From: a virus
Strand: one strand, 5' to 3'
Length of the DNA: 64,000 nucleotides
Virus record (IMG/VR): IMGVR_UViG_3300032047_000006
Span: 17,441-81,440 of that record
A program made the translations under genes and the position numbers. The notes beneath the pieces are model-generated. The model was not told where the DNA came from, did no database searches, and saw only the letters and a program-made list of their open reading frames with translations. Positions 15,113 to 25,789 of the stretch are shown here, piece by piece (positions within the stretch are counted from its first letter, which is position 1; each line of letters starts with the position of its first letter).

Positions 15113-16015
15113 ATGAAAAAGAAATCAATAGATAAAAATAATTTATCCGTTAGTAAGGCAACAGATCAAGAAGATCGTTTGGCAACACTTCGTGACGGCG
15201 CATTTTGCTCTGAACTGACAGAACCTACTCCTACTTTTGTAAAGGCTGCTTGCGAAGCCATATATTCGGGAAAGAACAATAATTATATTGTAATGGGTAG
15301 AGATCGCCCAGGTAAAAGATCTTCAGGTTATGGAGGTTCTGGGGATACCCAGGCTTCAATGATAGACGTAGTTGTGGGAAGAATGTCTTATATTCCAATG
15401 GACGACGTATATGTGGATCCAGATTTTATTAATGATTCTGCAAGAATATATATCTCTCAAAAAACAGATATTGATGCCAACTTTAATATAACAGAAGGAA
15501 ATGTCGGTAATTCAACGGCAAGATCTGCCATTGGCATGAAGGCAGATTCAGTTCGCATTCTTGCAAGGGAAGGGATAAAACTAGTTACAAGAATGGATGA
15601 GACTAATTCTCAAGGAGCTAATATTTCAGACACGGCATATGGGATCGATTTGATAGCAGGTAACGACGGAGATTCCCTCCAGCCGATTCCGAAGGGTACG
15701 AATCTGGTGGCAGCTTTAAAGAAGTTGACATTACACGTCCACAAGCTGAACGGAATTGTCCAAGGACTTATGACATCCCAAGATAAATTAAATAAGGCTT
15801 TAAAAGATCACTGGCATATGTCTCCTTTCAATGGTAAGAGAACCTCATCATCTCCCTCTGTTAAATTGGTAGCAGCGCAAACTATATTGAGGACACTTAA
15901 TAAATCAACAGTATCTCTTAGGCTACATCGCACCAACCTAGAAAACTTCGAAAAACACTATTTAAGTAGTAGTGGGGCACAGTATATAAACAGCACTTAT
16001 AACAAGGTTAATTAA
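15113..16015 (+). CDS. Probable baseplate/spike structural protein
   Basis: 300 residues; it begins 12 bases after the hub gene. The central part (about 55-185) is beta-rich with regular turns: NNYIVMGRDRPGKRSSGYGG, DDVYVDPDFINDSARIYISQ, and RSAIGMKADSVRILAREGIK. Such strands could build a beta-helical or gp5 C-terminal-like spike. The C-terminal 100 residues are helical (KLTLHVHKLNGIVQGLM). I know of no exact function; the location between the hub and gp25 supports a baseplate centre role. The stop is 4 bases from the next start. Confidence 0.6.
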   Translation: MKKKSIDKNNLSVSKATDQEDRLATLRDGAFCSELTEPTPTFVKAACEAIYSGKNNNYIVMGRDRPGKRSSGYGGSGDTQASMIDVVVGRMSYIPMDDVYVDPDFINDSARIYISQKTDIDANFNITEGNVGNSTARSAIGMKADSVRILAREGIKLVTRMDETNSQGANISDTAYGIDLIAGNDGDSLQPIPKGTNLVAALKKLTLHVHKLNGIVQGLMTSQDKLNKALKDHWHMSPFNGKRTSSSPSVKLVAAQTILRTLNKSTVSLRLHRTNLENFEKHYLSSSGAQYINSTYNKVN

Positions 16016-16019
16016 TTTA

Positions 16020-19000
16020 ATGTCTTTCAAATTTACCCAAGAGCATGCAGCGCTTTCGGATCAGATAGCAATGCAGCAACATTCAGAGAGAACAGGGTAC
16101 GATTATGGAAGCTCTAATTATACATTTCTCAGGAACTATGCTGAATCACAGGCTCAGTTTGAGGACTTTGCTCAAACTGGACGCCCGCTAGGGAAATTAA
16201 TCCCTAGAGTGGGCACAATAACTCTAAATGGACTCCAAGCAGAAATAAGCCAGGCAGACATTGATGCCTATTCCGCTGCCCACCCGCAAAACGTCGTCAC
16301 TGGGCAAACAAGAATAAAATATGTAGAAATGCTTCAGGCAGGAAACTCGCCAACAACTTCAAACTCTAGTCCATCAACCGAGCAAGATGAAACTAAAGGT
16401 GCCGCAATCCGCATCAGGGTTATAGAAATTAATACAGGTAAATTTATAAAAAAGGAAGGTTTCAAAACAAACGAAGAGTATCAGAAGTGGGTTGAAGAAT
16501 CTCCAGTTCAAGCAATATCAGCATCCCAGACTGAAGGTTTTGACTATGACGTAACTTTTCCAATACAGCTCGATCAGGAAGAAGCCACGGCAGAAGGCGC
16601 AGCATCACCACCGGCAACTGTTACTCCCTCTTATCCACCAGAACCGTCAGCGCTAACACATAAGGTTAGCGAGATAAGCACTCATGTTCGAACAGAGCCA
16701 AGTTCAACAGCTTCAATTATAGACTCTCTTCTTCTTGAAACGGAAGTTACGGTATATGACGAAAGTGTCGGAAAAAACGGTGATTGGGCAAAAGTATCAA
16801 GAGTATACAGGGGTTCTAGCGAGATCGGCGTCGGATATATATTATCATCGGAACTTGAAAGAAAAGAAGGAATTATACCAGCCCCGATAAATTCAGAAGA
16901 CGATAAATCATTTAGAAAGTCTGAAATAAGTCAAATTTGGACAAGCAAGTCTGATGGCATCCCCTATTATGACTCTTCCGACGCAAAATACAAAGTGTCT
17001 ATCACTACTGATAAAAAAGATGTAAATGTAGGCATTCAAAAAATATACGAAGAGTTCCTACCAAAGGGTGTAGGCTTGATTCTTGATCAAGAGGGAAAGG
17101 AGAATACTGAAGAAATAATAAATTCTTTAATAAATACAGAGTCTTATGATAATATTGCTAGAGCAGAAGAATTCTTTTTAGAGCCACGCTCATCTTCCTT
17201 TGTTAAGATACTTGTCACTGTCCCACATAAGCATCTAAGCTTGCTTGAGGATAAGGATTTAGATAAAGACAACTTTTATACATATCATGAATATGATCTT
17301 GAAAAGTTCAGAGAAAATATATCAAAAATAATAAAGAAAATAGACAAGGTAGGCACATCCGTAAAAAGATTTAAAGGGGAGGTAAAAGAGTTCGACTCGA
17401 AAGAGGAATCGTTAAGAATGTCGATGTTGTACGACAATTTCCGAAATCTTTTAAAATCAAACGATGTAAAATTTGCTCCTGAGCATAAAGGGGAGATCCT
17501 TGCCATCGGATGGGATAGAACAGATAAGGTTATTTTCGTCTCTCACACAGATCCGGAATCAAACGAAATCATCGCAACAAAGGAATATCTTTCATTAAAT
17601 GCAAAAACCGAGATGAGCAGCAGAAGAACCCAGTTTTTACTACAGAATATGAAAGAACTGGTTTCAGAGGGCATAGGCTTACCTTGGAAAGAGTTCTTAG
17701 AGACTCACGTTGGGTTTGATAAAGTAACAATAGTTCCTAAAGCGGATCCTCCAAAGAATTCCAAATCTTCCGAAGCTGAGGGTCCAACGGCGATGACAAG
17801 GGCACAGTTTTTAGCAGAGGAAAAATTCTATCTCAACAAAGAGAGAAGAATTGAGAAGATAAAAGAAAGAATTAAGCAAAGAGATTTCGTTGGAAGTGTA
17901 TCTAAGCAGGACAACTATAAAAAGCTTAAAAAAGAATTGAACTCGCCCCTAGAAGACATCTATGAAAATGTTTTATCTAGAATAGACTTAAAGAGCCTAC
18001 TGGTATCAGCATTACAGTGCGCCCCAATGCATGGACAGTTAGATATTTTAAATCTTCCAGATTTGATAAAAGACATAGACAAAATAATTGACGAGGCAAA
18101 GAAACTATTTCACGAGCTTCCGACAATGTTTTTTGATGTGGATTTCCCAACAGACGACATTTCCGCCTCGTTTGTCAAGGATCTTAAAAACTTTATAACG
18201 GATATGATCACTGCATTAATAGCATCCCTTGTACAATCAGTATTTTCATCATTGATAGATTTCTGTCCAGACGTCTCTGGTAATGAAGATTCGCCGATGG
18301 ATCCTGAAAGGTTGGACTTGTCAGCCCTCCAGGCTGCACTCGATGACATGCTCGGCGATGGCATCAGAGAAAATATAGATGTAGACTCTATGATGAATTT
18401 CATAGAGGATTTGGCATCGATGTTATCGTTGCAAGAGTATTGTGATTTAGTATCTGGAAATCCGAGTGATAAGGCGCTCGACATCGTAATGAATTTAATA
18501 AGGGTTGAATATTGCCACCTGGGATTAGACACCAAGGCTAAAGTAATAGAATTCTTTAAACTATTGGCAGGAACAGGTAAATTTGATATTTGTGATGAAT
18601 TGAATGAAATCCTTCCACCGCCTAGTAGTTTATCTCCAAACGAAGATCCATGTGAACCCGATAATTTACGAAGAAGAATTTTAATAAACAAAGGTATGTC
18701 AGACGAACAGGTTCAGGAGCAAATTAGGCGAGAACGAGAAAGAACTGCAAAGCTCGCACGCCAGTTAATGGACGCCATGGCAGGACAGCCATTTCAAGCT
18801 CCAAACCTATTTTGTCAAAAAGATGCAGAAGGAAATATTATACCAGGCGCAACCCCCTTCATGGACGAGACATTTTCAGTTATGATGAGGGAGACAGTAG
18901 AATCACTCTTCGGTCCAGTGTATACCACCTTTCAGTCAGACGGACAATCCTATTCGGATAGTCTTATGGAAGAGGTGGATGCCACGAGAATAGTGATTAC

Positions 19001-22000
19001 AGGGTATGAGAAGGATGATGATGATAATCCTGTTCTCACGAAACCTATTAAAACAACCGTTGATATAAAGGAGAAAGTACCTGTAAGTTCTCTAAAAAGT
19101 TCTCATGATTCATATCAAATAAATGAGAGTTCGGAAATTAAGATTCCTTTATCATCTCCATCCGCCGAGGCAAGTGAAATATCGGCAATTTTACAAAAGA
19201 ATAAGGATGATAAAGAAGGAATTCTCACAGAAGCCGAGACAATCGTCGAGTCAGCACAACACATGTACGATTCCGTTTCAGAATCCGCCCTCAATAATGC
19301 GAGAGAGTTAGTGAGATGGAACAATTCACAAGTCAAGTTTGCCAAAGAAGCTGTGGAGCAGGCTATAAAAGATGTCAAAGCAGAAAATATCACCAACGAG
19401 GGACTCAACAAAGTTCGAGAAGACACAGGGCAAGAAGGCGGCTTCATCGTGTACAAGACACCACAAGACAGCCCCCAAGTCAAAGCCGCCGAAGCCAAGC
19501 TATCGGATGCTGAACAAAAGGAACAAGAAGCCATCGGCGCATTGGAAAGAGCTGAACGGGCATTGATAGAAGACAGAGAGAGGCTTTTAAGGGAACTCTC
19601 GGAAGCAAAGTCGTCAAGGGATGAGGCACAATCAGATTATGACACCGCCGCAGAGAGTACTGAGCGAATAAAGCAACTGGAGTCTAATCTTGCAGAATTA
19701 AATAAATTTGCGATTTACAAGGAACTCACTCCGAGAGAGGTTGCGGAAAGAGAAGAGGCAGAACGACAACTCCACAGGGATCGACAGTTATTAGCTGAAC
19801 AGCTTCTTTCTCCTCCTCCATCTATAGGACTTCCCAAGGAAGCGGAGTATGTTCCACTTGAAGAAGAGGGTTGTGTCCCAGAGTTTTCACCTATGCCCTC
19901 CCCAACCCAGGGACTTAAAGGTATTTTTCAAGATCGCCCACCAGCACCAGAAGAAACTACGGCTGAACCATCGCAGCCGCTCTACAGTACTGCCCCTCCG
20001 CCTCCTTTTTTGGATGACACTCCATCGGTATATGATGTTGACGTGAGACCAGTCACAGGACAATCAATGCTTATTGGAGGTAAAGAATATTTTACAAAAA
20101 GGAGAGTACCCGAAGATATTATGCAATTCATGTCAACTTCAACAATGGAGGAGAGATATTCTGGAGTGTCTTTCTTTACTCAGCTTCTAAAAGATTCATA
20201 TCCACAGGGTTTTAATGATGAGCAGAAAAAAATTATTCCTATCATATATAAGGATTTGAAACATGAAATAATTGAAAATCTTTTTCGAATAGTTGCAAAA
20301 GGAAAGTATTTTGAGACATATGAGGGCACCGATGCTCTTGGGTATTTTGTAGAACTTATTAACTTAGGTCCAGCCGTTACAGACACTTGCGATCCACATT
20401 TGCTGAAATTAAAAAAACTTGTTGATGAAGTTTTAGAAGAATTTCAAGATGATTTTTGTTTAGACATGGAGGCTGAAAAATCAAACGGAGAAATAAGGAA
20501 GACTCCGCTTGAGGCATCGATGATGAAGGCTTGCGTGAAGGCGACACTCCGAGCATACTTGATAGACAATCTCTCAAGGGGGATATTCACCACAGCCGCC
20601 TTTGCCGAGACAGACTCTTTATTGAACTACAAGATGCTCTATATTATAGATAGAATTTCTGATGAACTCCGCCAGTATGGAGAGGATTATTATATGCTCT
20701 TTATGAAAGAAGTATCAGAATTAGATAAAGATAGGGCACCAGGAGAAACAGTTACGAATTCATTTGCAAGGCTTTTGAAAGGGGAATACAATGAGGTGTC
20801 AAGAGGTTTTCTGGAGGCTATATTTATAGATAGCTCTCAGCAAGCAAGTATAAAAGAAAAATTATTCCTTTCATTACCTTCTCTCACGATGTCGGAAAAT
20901 AAACTCCATATAGATATTGGAGAAACTGAAAAAGATTTAATAATACCCAGCCGAGACTATAATGACAGGAAAACCCTTCAAAACAACCTGGTATGGACAC
21001 ATCAGTATAAAATTGAGGACAAGTATTATTCAAGAGAAGATGCCGAAGAGCTTCAGAACACTTCACAGAAGAAGATTGAAGGGATAAAAACTAGCCTTTG
21101 TTGTCTAATCGAACCCGCCGCCGCCGACATGTTTTTGCTGCCCAATCATAACACTCCTCTGTCTACAGGCGTCAACGGCATGTGGAGAAATGTAGCACCC
21201 GTGTTTGATCAAATTGGAACCCAAGATTTATCAAGGAATGTATATATTCTCCCAATAACATCTTATGGCTGGAACGTTGAAAATAAATCAGGTGAAGATT
21301 TAGAGATACGTTCAATAAGAAAAATGATGAACACAATTAAAATGAGAACTCTTTTTGACTGGGCTTTTCCACTGGAAGATTATCAATCTTTAATTTCATT
21401 ACACGAAATGGCTCAATTATCAACAATACAAAAGGTAAACACCGTGTTCGGAGAGTCTAGAGATGAACTCCACAGTCTATTTTTCTCTGTGTTACCCGAG
21501 TCTGATGATTGGAAGAAAAACCCGAATGCACTGAACAATGTCGGCGGCATGGATAATTTGACAGCAATTTTTGATTATAATTTTGGACTCAAGGGTGTTC
21601 CATGTACAAATTTGAAGTGGAATATGGGATTGGGTGTAGAATGGGGCAACCCCTTTAAAGGACTCAGTCTCACTTTCGCACTCAAGGCGATACTTAACAC
21701 GTCCCTAATGCTATTCAAGGGGCATGTGGAAAGAATGGATCCAAATGTAATCTTGGCTAACCGGCTGTCCTTCTTATCTTCACTAGTGTGTCTAAATATT
21801 CCACCTACGGCATATTCTACACTCTTAATGATCCCATGGCCAGGCAATCCTTATATGCCCAACCAACTGAATGTCCTTTATAATGCTCTTGGGCTCGGAC
21901 TTTTCGATGCTAGTAAACAAGCAGAATCGACAGATAAGAAAAAGGTTAAAAAAGCATTGGAGAATAACGGTTTCGCTATGCCTGAGTATTGCGATGTAAG

Positions 22001-22064
22001 GGAAGAGCAGGAAGAACAAGCTACCACAGCATATTCAGAAGACACACTTCCGAGCTACGAATAA
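16020..22064 (+). CDS. Giant 2014-residue baseplate-region protein with an SH3b-like domain
   Basis: 2014 residues, unusually long for a protein between hub and gp25. Residues about 212-285 match a bacterial SH3 domain: the VRTEPSSTASIIDSLL strand, then the GDWAKVSRVYRG segment and VGYILSSEL. SH3b domains often bind cell wall peptides. Residues 360-1000 are mainly helical with acidic and Cys-containing segments. Residues about 1085-1270 are a long charged coiled coil (KLSDAEQKEQEAIGALERAE, LLRELSEAKSSRDEA). A Pro-rich linker (about 1280-1330) leads to a C-terminal globular region of about 700 residues. No family is recognised for the bulk. It could combine functions split among several T4 hub proteins. 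There is no frameshift. Confidence 0.65.
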   Translation: MSFKFTQEHAALSDQIAMQQHSERTGYDYGSSNYTFLRNYAESQAQFEDFAQTGRPLGKLIPRVGTITLNGLQAEISQADIDAYSAAHPQNVVTGQTRIKYVEMLQAGNSPTTSNSSPSTEQDETKGAAIRIRVIEINTGKFIKKEGFKTNEEYQKWVEESPVQAISASQTEGFDYDVTFPIQLDQEEATAEGAASPPATVTPSYPPEPSALTHKVSEISTHVRTEPSSTASIIDSLLLETEVTVYDESVGKNGDWAKVSRVYRGSSEIGVGYILSSELERKEGIIPAPINSEDDKSFRKSEISQIWTSKSDGIPYYDSSDAKYKVSITTDKKDVNVGIQKIYEEFLPKGVGLILDQEGKENTEEIINSLINTESYDNIARAEEFFLEPRSSSFVKILVTVPHKHLSLLEDKDLDKDNFYTYHEYDLEKFRENISKIIKKIDKVGTSVKRFKGEVKEFDSKEESLRMSMLYDNFRNLLKSNDVKFAPEHKGEILAIGWDRTDKVIFVSHTDPESNEIIATKEYLSLNAKTEMSSRRTQFLLQNMKELVSEGIGLPWKEFLETHVGFDKVTIVPKADPPKNSKSSEAEGPTAMTRAQFLAEEKFYLNKERRIEKIKERIKQRDFVGSVSKQDNYKKLKKELNSPLEDIYENVLSRIDLKSLLVSALQCAPMHGQLDILNLPDLIKDIDKIIDEAKKLFHELPTMFFDVDFPTDDISASFVKDLKNFITDMITALIASLVQSVFSSLIDFCPDVSGNEDSPMDPERLDLSALQAALDDMLGDGIRENIDVDSMMNFIEDLASMLSLQEYCDLVSGNPSDKALDIVMNLIRVEYCHLGLDTKAKVIEFFKLLAGTGKFDICDELNEILPPPSSLSPNEDPCEPDNLRRRILINKGMSDEQVQEQIRRERERTAKLARQLMDAMAGQPFQAPNLFCQKDAEGNIIPGATPFMDETFSVMMRETVESLFGPVYTTFQSDGQSYSDSLMEEVDATRIVITGYEKDDDDNPVLTKPIKTTVDIKEKVPVSSLKSSHDSYQINESSEIKIPLSSPSAEASEISAILQKNKDDKEGILTEAETIVESAQHMYDSVSESALNNARELVRWNNSQVKFAKEAVEQAIKDVKAENITNEGLNKVREDTGQEGGFIVYKTPQDSPQVKAAEAKLSDAEQKEQEAIGALERAERALIEDRERLLRELSEAKSSRDEAQSDYDTAAESTERIKQLESNLAELNKFAIYKELTPREVAEREEAERQLHRDRQLLAEQLLSPPPSIGLPKEAEYVPLEEEGCVPEFSPMPSPTQGLKGIFQDRPPAPEETTAEPSQPLYSTAPPPPFLDDTPSVYDVDVRPVTGQSMLIGGKEYFTKRRVPEDIMQFMSTSTMEERYSGVSFFTQLLKDSYPQGFNDEQKKIIPIIYKDLKHEIIENLFRIVAKGKYFETYEGTDALGYFVELINLGPAVTDTCDPHLLKLKKLVDEVLEEFQDDFCLDMEAEKSNGEIRKTPLEASMMKACVKATLRAYLIDNLSRGIFTTAAFAETDSLLNYKMLYIIDRISDELRQYGEDYYMLFMKEVSELDKDRAPGETVTNSFARLLKGEYNEVSRGFLEAIFIDSSQQASIKEKLFLSLPSLTMSENKLHIDIGETEKDLIIPSRDYNDRKTLQNNLVWTHQYKIEDKYYSREDAEELQNTSQKKIEGIKTSLCCLIEPAAADMFLLPNHNTPLSTGVNGMWRNVAPVFDQIGTQDLSRNVYILPITSYGWNVENKSGEDLEIRSIRKMMNTIKMRTLFDWAFPLEDYQSLISLHEMAQLSTIQKVNTVFGESRDELHSLFFSVLPESDDWKKNPNALNNVGGMDNLTAIFDYNFGLKGVPCTNLKWNMGLGVEWGNPFKGLSLTFALKAILNTSLMLFKGHVERMDPNVILANRLSFLSSLVCLNIPPTAYSTLLMIPWPGNPYMPNQLNVLYNALGLGLFDASKQAESTDKKKVKKALENNGFAMPEYCDVREEQEEQATTAYSEDTLPSYE

Positions 22065-22121
22065 TTAAATACATAAAAAGAACGAGTTAAATCTAATTAT
22101 GTGAGAGAAGGAGATTAATTT

Positions 22122-22520
22122 ATGGCATTCGGGCTATCACCAAAGTTACCACTACTGAGAGATCCACAAGACGGGTATACTCTGAATAAGAGTTATTCTG
22201 AAATGATCATTCAAAATTTAAAAATGTTGATATTAACAATCCAGGGCGAGAGAATAATGGATCCTGAATTTGGAGTAGGTCTTCGTAAGTACCTTTTTAG
22301 AAATAACACACCTTCGGTTCATTCAGAAATAAAATCACAAATAAGAAGTCAAATAGGAAAATATATGCCATTTATAGAAGTGGTGGAAATACAAGTTTCA
22401 GACACCAGTGAGGGTTATTCTGATGTCAACGGCTCTAATTCAATTTCTGTAAAAATGGAATTTATTATCACACCCCTTGAGTCTTATGGCACGTTGGAAA
22501 TAAATGAATCAGTCAACTAA
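22122..22520 (+). CDS. gp25: Baseplate wedge protein gp25-like (GPW/gp25 family)
   Basis: 132 residues, the usual length for T4 gp25. The GPW/gp25 core is clear: SYSEMIIQNLKMLILTIQGE followed by RIMDPEFGVGLRKYLF, with the short acidic EFG turn typical of the family, then IKSQIRSQIGKYMPFIEVV. gp25 nucleates the sheath-proximal face of the baseplate. A GAAGGAG site lies before the ATG. The 57-base gap upstream is AT-rich, with no promoter I would trust. gp6 follows directly, as in T4. Confidence 0.92.
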   Translation: MAFGLSPKLPLLRDPQDGYTLNKSYSEMIIQNLKMLILTIQGERIMDPEFGVGLRKYLFRNNTPSVHSEIKSQIRSQIGKYMPFIEVVEIQVSDTSEGYSDVNGSNSISVKMEFIITPLESYGTLEINESVN

Positions 22521-22544
22521 TTATATTGCCACTGAGGAAGCATA

Positions 22545-24383
22545 ATGAGTAAAAAGAGAACAGTATCTATTAAATATACGAGCAGAGAATTCGATACTAT
22601 CAAGGCAGACTTGGTTGAATATATAAAAAGGTATTACCCAAATTCATATAAAGACTTTAACGAAGCGTCTTTTGGCTCCTTGATGATTGATACTGTGTCT
22701 TATGTCGGAGATATTCTTTCGTTCTACATAGACTATCAAGCGAACGAAACCTACCTCAGTACTGCTACAGAATTCGATAACCTCCTCAAGATAGGAAAAC
22801 AGGCAGGATACAAATTTTCAGGAACACCGTCTTCCGTTGGACTTGCTTCTTTTTATGTAATGGTTCCTGCGACAACATCAGGCATCGGTCCTGACACAAA
22901 ATATATCCCTGTCTTAAAGAAAGGCGCATCAGTGTCGACTAAGTCTGGAAATTCGTTCATACTCAGTCACGATGTTCACTTTGGATCTAATAACAATGAA
23001 ATTAGAGTTGCTAGAGTTGATCCAAATTCAGGTGATCCGACTTATTATGTAATAAAGGCGTTCGGAGAAGTTGTTTCAGGAGTTATAGATACTGAGTTTG
23101 TCACTGTAGGTTCATTCGAGAAGTTTAAAAAAGTAAGGTTGGAATCATTGGATATATCTGAGGTAATTTCTGTCAAAGACGCCGAGGGAAATGAATATTA
23201 TGAAGTAGACTTCCTATCGCAAAATATTATATACAAGGGTGTTACAAACAGAAGCAAAACTCTAGGAAATCAGTCACTTGATTATAATACAGGAGATCAG
23301 TCTTCAGAAATACTGAAGCCCGTAGTTGTTCCACGAAGATTTGTTACCGATCGCTCAAGAAGAAGGACTGAATTAACTTTTGGAGCGTCATCTGATTATA
23401 TTATGCCAAACGATATGATATCAGAACCCCAGTCTACAGTTTTGGAAGTTCACGGAAGAAATTATATACAAGACACCTCGTTTGATCCTACGAATTTGAT
23501 AAAAAGTGATAAGTTTGGAATTAGTCCTTCTGATACCATACTTACGGTAGAGTACAGGAGAAACTCTGCACAAAATGTAAATTGCAGCACTAATCAGTTG
23601 ACACAGACTGGAGACTATGAGATGGAATTTACAGATATTACGACACTCAACAGTGCTCAGATGACATTTATATCTACATCTCTGGAAGTAGACAATGAAG
23701 AGCCTATCATTGGCGATGTGACAATCCCAAATTCTGAAGAACTACGCCACAGGATAATGGGAACATTTCCTACTCAAAACAGAGCGGTAACACAACAAGA
23801 TTATGAATCTTTGATTTACCAAATGCCACCACGTTTCGGAGCAGTTAAGAGATGTCGAGTAATAAGAGACAATGATTCATTAAAGAGAAATATAAACATA
23901 TATATGATTTCGGAAAACGCCTCAGGTACACTTACAGAAGCAAATTCTGTATTAAAAAGGAACGTAAGGACTTGGATCCAAAAGAATAAGATGATAAATG
24001 ATACAGTCGATATTCTTAACGCAAAGGTGGTTAATTTAACTATCGATTTTGTTGCAGTCGCCTCAATCGAGTCCTCCAAGTATGATGTCCTCGCCGCCGC
24101 AAAAACAGCTTTAGCAAGAAGATTCACAAGGCATCCTGACATCGGCGAACCATTCTTCATAACGGACGTTTATAAAGAATTGAGGAAAGTAGACGGCATT
24201 ATTGATGTGTCGGACGTTAAGATAAATCAAAAAAATGGCATGACATCTGAAGGAAATTATTCTACAATAAGATTTGACATTAATAGAGCAATGTCAGCCG
24301 ACGGCAGATATATTGAACTGCCCAAGAATTTGATATACGAATTAAAATATCCAATTTTGGATATTAATGGGGTGATAGTATAA
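22545..24383 (+). CDS. gp6: Baseplate wedge protein gp6-like (baseplate J family)
   Basis: 612 residues, close to T4 gp6 (660). The N-terminus (VSIKYTSREFDTIKADLVEY, then IKRYYPNSYKDFNEASFGSL with MIDTVSYVGDILSFYIDYQA) is the standard start of gp6-like wedge proteins. The C-terminal part carries the J-like segment NRAVTQQDYESLIYQMPP, then RFGAVKRCRVIRDND, and later the RFTRHPDIGEPFFITDVYKE repeat. gp6 forms the ring linking baseplate wedges. It follows gp25 and its stop codon overlaps the next start by one base (TAATG). Confidence 0.9.
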   Translation: MSKKRTVSIKYTSREFDTIKADLVEYIKRYYPNSYKDFNEASFGSLMIDTVSYVGDILSFYIDYQANETYLSTATEFDNLLKIGKQAGYKFSGTPSSVGLASFYVMVPATTSGIGPDTKYIPVLKKGASVSTKSGNSFILSHDVHFGSNNNEIRVARVDPNSGDPTYYVIKAFGEVVSGVIDTEFVTVGSFEKFKKVRLESLDISEVISVKDAEGNEYYEVDFLSQNIIYKGVTNRSKTLGNQSLDYNTGDQSSEILKPVVVPRRFVTDRSRRRTELTFGASSDYIMPNDMISEPQSTVLEVHGRNYIQDTSFDPTNLIKSDKFGISPSDTILTVEYRRNSAQNVNCSTNQLTQTGDYEMEFTDITTLNSAQMTFISTSLEVDNEEPIIGDVTIPNSEELRHRIMGTFPTQNRAVTQQDYESLIYQMPPRFGAVKRCRVIRDNDSLKRNINIYMISENASGTLTEANSVLKRNVRTWIQKNKMINDTVDILNAKVVNLTIDFVAVASIESSKYDVLAAAKTALARRFTRHPDIGEPFFITDVYKELRKVDGIIDVSDVKINQKNGMTSEGNYSTIRFDINRAMSADGRYIELPKNLIYELKYPILDINGVIV

Positions 24384-25789
24384 TGTCTATAAAAAAGTTT
24401 CAAATAACCGCCGACACAACGATATACAATGCCTTCAAAGAAAACCTAAAGGATAGAGGTACAGAGGCGAACACAGGACTTTCGGACTCACTAGAGACTT
24501 TCTTCATATATGGGCAAACTCCAGATCCCAACGCCGCTGCCTCAGACAAGGTGGAAGAAGCCAGAATACTTTTGAAGCCTGATTTCCAAGGAATATTGGA
24601 CACATATACTAATTTCCCATCTGACACTAAATTTATCCTGAGGTTGTTCAATGCCGAACACCCATTCACCCTGCCTAAAAATTTTACATTAAACCTTTTT
24701 TCAATCGTTGATAGTTGGCTTGAAGGTTCGGGGTTAGACATGGAGTCATACAGAGATGTGGGCACTCCAAATTGGTTGAAAAAGGACGCAACCACCACCT
24801 GGGCGACATCTGGTGCAATAGATACATCAACTGCGCCTGTAATCACGTCTCAGACATTTAGTGAAGGTACCGAGGACATGTCACTAGACATAACCTCGTT
24901 CATGCAGGCAAACTGGGCAAACCTATCAGATCACTCTTTCGTGGTTTCCTTTCCGTCTTCAATAACAGACGGTGTAACGCAGACTTTAAATTTTTACACA
25001 AAGAAATTCTTTTCTCGCTCATCAGAATTCTTCTTTAAGCGCCCCGTTGTTGAAGCTAGAAAAGCAAGTTTTACTGGAGACGACAGAGGCAGATTATATA
25101 AGTCTTCACCACTGACTACCAATAACGAACAAAACTTATATTTATATAACACCGTTTCTGGAGTTAGAGAAAATATAACAGGTGACGTTAAATTGGAGCT
25201 ATTTTCAGATTCAACACTGGAGACATCAATCGTTGCAGCAGTTGACGCCACCCGCCCCGATACAGGCGTCTATAAGGCTGTGATCACTGTACCTGACACT
25301 GTTACGGTGGAAACCATATACGAAAAATGGACAGCAGGAGCCACGACTATAAAGACGGGTTCAATAAAGCTTCTAACAAGAGAGCCCGCCACTAATAACT
25401 CTGAAATTAATTATGTAACAGACATCACAAATATCAAGCCCTCCTATGCACCCACGGAGCAGGCAAGATTCAGGATTTACACGAGACAAAAAGATTGGAA
25501 TCCAACTATTTATACAGTAGCGAGCGAAGAATTAGAGAACTTGATTGTTGACAAAATGTATTATAAGATTATTCGTTTAATCGACGGCGAAACTGTCATG
25601 GACTATGGCATCGGCACACTTAATAATAACAAAGAACACACACTCATCTCTTATGACGCTCAAGGTAGTTATTTTGATTTTGATATATCGTCCCTCGAAA
25701 GTGGATATATGTATGGAATCAAATTGATGTTCTCCGTAGCTGGAGAACTAAAGGAACAACCAAATACTTTTAAGTTTAGGGTGGATTGA
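24383..25789 (+). CDS. Baseplate-associated protein with a DNRLRE-like beta-sandwich domain
   Basis: 468 residues. Residues 1-230 follow the DNRLRE pattern found in secreted and surface proteins: an N-terminal strand with 'T.IYNAFKENLKDRGTEANT', a line of small residues with EEARILLKPDF, then LRLFNAE, the IVDSWLEGSGLDME segment, a W near 145, and a closing strand. DNRLRE modules are carbohydrate-binding-like. The remaining 240 residues form further beta-domains (Ig-like segments around 235-335). Its position between gp6 and the giant protein suggests a wedge accessory or short fibre attachment protein. The domain call is by pattern only. Confidence 0.65.
   Translation: MSIKKFQITADTTIYNAFKENLKDRGTEANTGLSDSLETFFIYGQTPDPNAAASDKVEEARILLKPDFQGILDTYTNFPSDTKFILRLFNAEHPFTLPKNFTLNLFSIVDSWLEGSGLDMESYRDVGTPNWLKKDATTTWATSGAIDTSTAPVITSQTFSEGTEDMSLDITSFMQANWANLSDHSFVVSFPSSITDGVTQTLNFYTKKFFSRSSEFFFKRPVVEARKASFTGDDRGRLYKSSPLTTNNEQNLYLYNTVSGVRENITGDVKLELFSDSTLETSIVAAVDATRPDTGVYKAVITVPDTVTVETIYEKWTAGATTIKTGSIKLLTREPATNNSEINYVTDITNIKPSYAPTEQARFRIYTRQKDWNPTIYTVASEELENLIVDKMYYKIIRLIDGETVMDYGIGTLNNNKEHTLISYDAQGSYFDFDISSLESGYMYGIKLMFSVAGELKEQPNTFKFRVD

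Noticed and set aside
19115-19534. 139-codon minus-strand frame within the 2014-residue gene
   Set aside because: Mirror of the Ala/Glu/Lys-rich coiled-coil codons; no start signal.
22065-22121. AT-rich gap before gp25 as a promoter
   Set aside because: No CTATTTA and no -35/-10 pair with acceptable spacing; gp25 is probably read from upstream.
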